From contig JBCCQN010000225.1 of assembly GCA_039024315.1 (NCBI GenBank), forward strand, positions 1-12,953: 12,953 nucleotides of DNA, given 5' to 3'. How positions within the stretch are numbered: the first letter of the stretch is position 1; every line of letters begins with the position of its first letter. Under the pieces are notes generated by a model. That model worked only from the letters and a program-made list of their open reading frames with translations. It was not told the origin of the DNA and did no database searches. Of this stretch, positions 12,215 to 12,953 are shown piece after piece. A program made the translations under genes and the position numbers. This DNA comes from JBCAWW01 sp039024315 (GTDB lineage: Bacteria > Bacteroidota > Bacteroidia > J057).

Positions 12215-12953
12215 CTAGTAGGATGATTTTAGCTTTTTACGATCAATTTTGCCGGTGTCGTGTTTGGGTAATTTGCTGAGGAATTGAAACTGGGTGGGGA
12301 TTTTGAACTTGGCGAGATATTTTTTGCAATAACAAATGAGCTTGTCTTGGTCAGTCGTCTGGTCTGTAGAAACTATGAAGGCTTTGCCTGTCTCTCCCCA
12401 TTTGGGATGGGGGATACCGACAACTATTGCTTCGGCCACCGAAGGATGACTGCATAAGACCTTTTCTACCTCTGCTGGATAAACGTTTTCACCTCCTGAG
12501 ATATACATATTTTTGATGCGATCTACTACATACAAATATCCTTCTTCGTCTTTTCTGACTCTATCGCCCGTGCGAAACCAGCCATTTCGCCAAGATTTAG
12601 CGGTTGCTTCCGGCCGATTCCAATAACCAGGACTAACTACTGCTCCTCTGAGACAGAGCTCTCCCGCTGCTCCATTTGCTACCTCTTGCCCCTCCTTATC
12701 TTGAATACTAGTTTCAAGATAGAAGTTAGGAAAGCCGATAGAGCCTTTTTTACGAATCGCATCTTTTTGGTGGAGGGAAGTCAGGTTAGGACCGACTTCC
12801 GTCATCCCGTAGCCTTGACGAATAGCAATGCCCTTTTGATGCCAAGCCTCTATTAAGGCGATTGGCATGGATTCGCCTCCTACAATGAAATAAAACAAGC
12901 TGCTTAAATCTGCTTTGGCAAAGGTAGTTTCCTCCCTCAGCATGGCTAGCATA
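12215..12953 (-). CDS. Acyl-CoA synthetase (AMP-binding family), N-terminal part outside the window
   Basis: The visible 245 residues are the C-terminal half of a class I adenylate-forming enzyme, which activates a carboxylic acid with ATP to an acyl-AMP and then forms the CoA thioester. Seen in order are the adenine-binding motif QGYGMTEVGPN, the core ELCLRGAVVSPGYWNRPEAT, the ATP-ribose motif WFRTGDR, the hinge DRIKNMYISGGENVYPAEVE, and the C-terminal catalytic lysine in LPKHDTGKIDRKKL. The reading frame is open to the window edge. The Met at 12952 is almost certainly internal, since the missing part should include the P-loop and substrate pocket. The substrate cannot be assigned: medium- or long-chain fatty acids and o-succinylbenzoate (MenE) are all possible. 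No terminator with a T-run follows; repeat copy 3 lies about 40 bases downstream. Confidence 0.9.
   Translation of the reverse strand, partial: MLAMLREETTFAKADLSSLFYFIVGGESMPIALIEAWHQKGIAIRQGYGMTEVGPNLTSLHQKDAIRKKGSIGFPNFYLETSIQDKEGQEVANGAAGELCLRGAVVSPGYWNRPEATAKSWRNGWFRTGDRVRKDEEGYLYVVDRIKNMYISGGENVYPAEVEKVLCSHPSVAEAIVVGIPHPKWGETGKAFIVSTDQTTDQDKLICYCKKYLAKFKIPTQFQFLSKLPKHDTGKIDRKKLKSSY

Noticed and set aside
12950..12952. Start codon for the acyl-CoA synthetase at 12952
   Set aside because: The visible part begins midway in the adenylation domain, so this Met is internal and the gene continues past the window edge.

Overview
The window looks like chromosome of a Bacteroidota (Bacteroidetes) bacterium, possibly of the Saprospiria group. 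Two proteins end in type IX secretion system (T9SS) type A sorting domains. One promoter matches the Bacteroidota consensus exactly (TTTG, 20 bases, TATATTTG), two more resemble it, and start codons lack Shine-Dalgarno sequences. There is also an ECF-like sigma factor paired with a membrane TPR protein. The phylum call is firm; the class is a guess.

Layout. Bases 1-1506 (minus) hold the first 502 codons of a secreted adhesin or tail-fibre-like surface protein. A short intergenic region with two nested inverted repeats separates it from a divergent sigma factor (1633-2226) and a single-pass TPR protein (2238-2987) that is a likely anti-sigma or regulatory partner. A convergent region follows. 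Then come three minus-strand genes: a cytoplasmic orphan of the periplasmic-binding-protein fold (3291-4172), a T9SS cargo protein (4313-5326) and a NeuD/PglD-like acyltransferase (5412-6044). Divergent to these is an SH3-repeat lipoprotein (6202-7236). Next are a triple-PDZ exported protein with an aspartate-rich linker (7485-8813, minus) and a TlpA-like thioredoxin (9104-9616, minus). A plus-strand operon starts at a strong promoter: a miniature T9SS-domain protein (9816-10193), xseA (10201-11346) and xseB (11354-11566), followed by two terminator-like hairpins and a tRNA-Cys, tRNA-Ser, tRNA-Tyr cluster (11782-12038). The window ends in the C-terminal part of an acyl-CoA synthetase (minus).

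Most genes appear to be separate units concerned with the cell envelope. Clear functional links are the exonuclease VII pair, the sigma factor with its TPR partner (perhaps also controlling the divergent adhesin), and the tRNA cluster. The most striking non-coding signal is a palindrome, CCCGAAAGCTTTCGGG. It occurs once, exactly or nearly so, in each of the three convergent intergenic regions and nowhere else that I saw. Two copies lie within a longer repeat of about 65 bases, and one of these stands beside a heptanucleotide tandem repeat.
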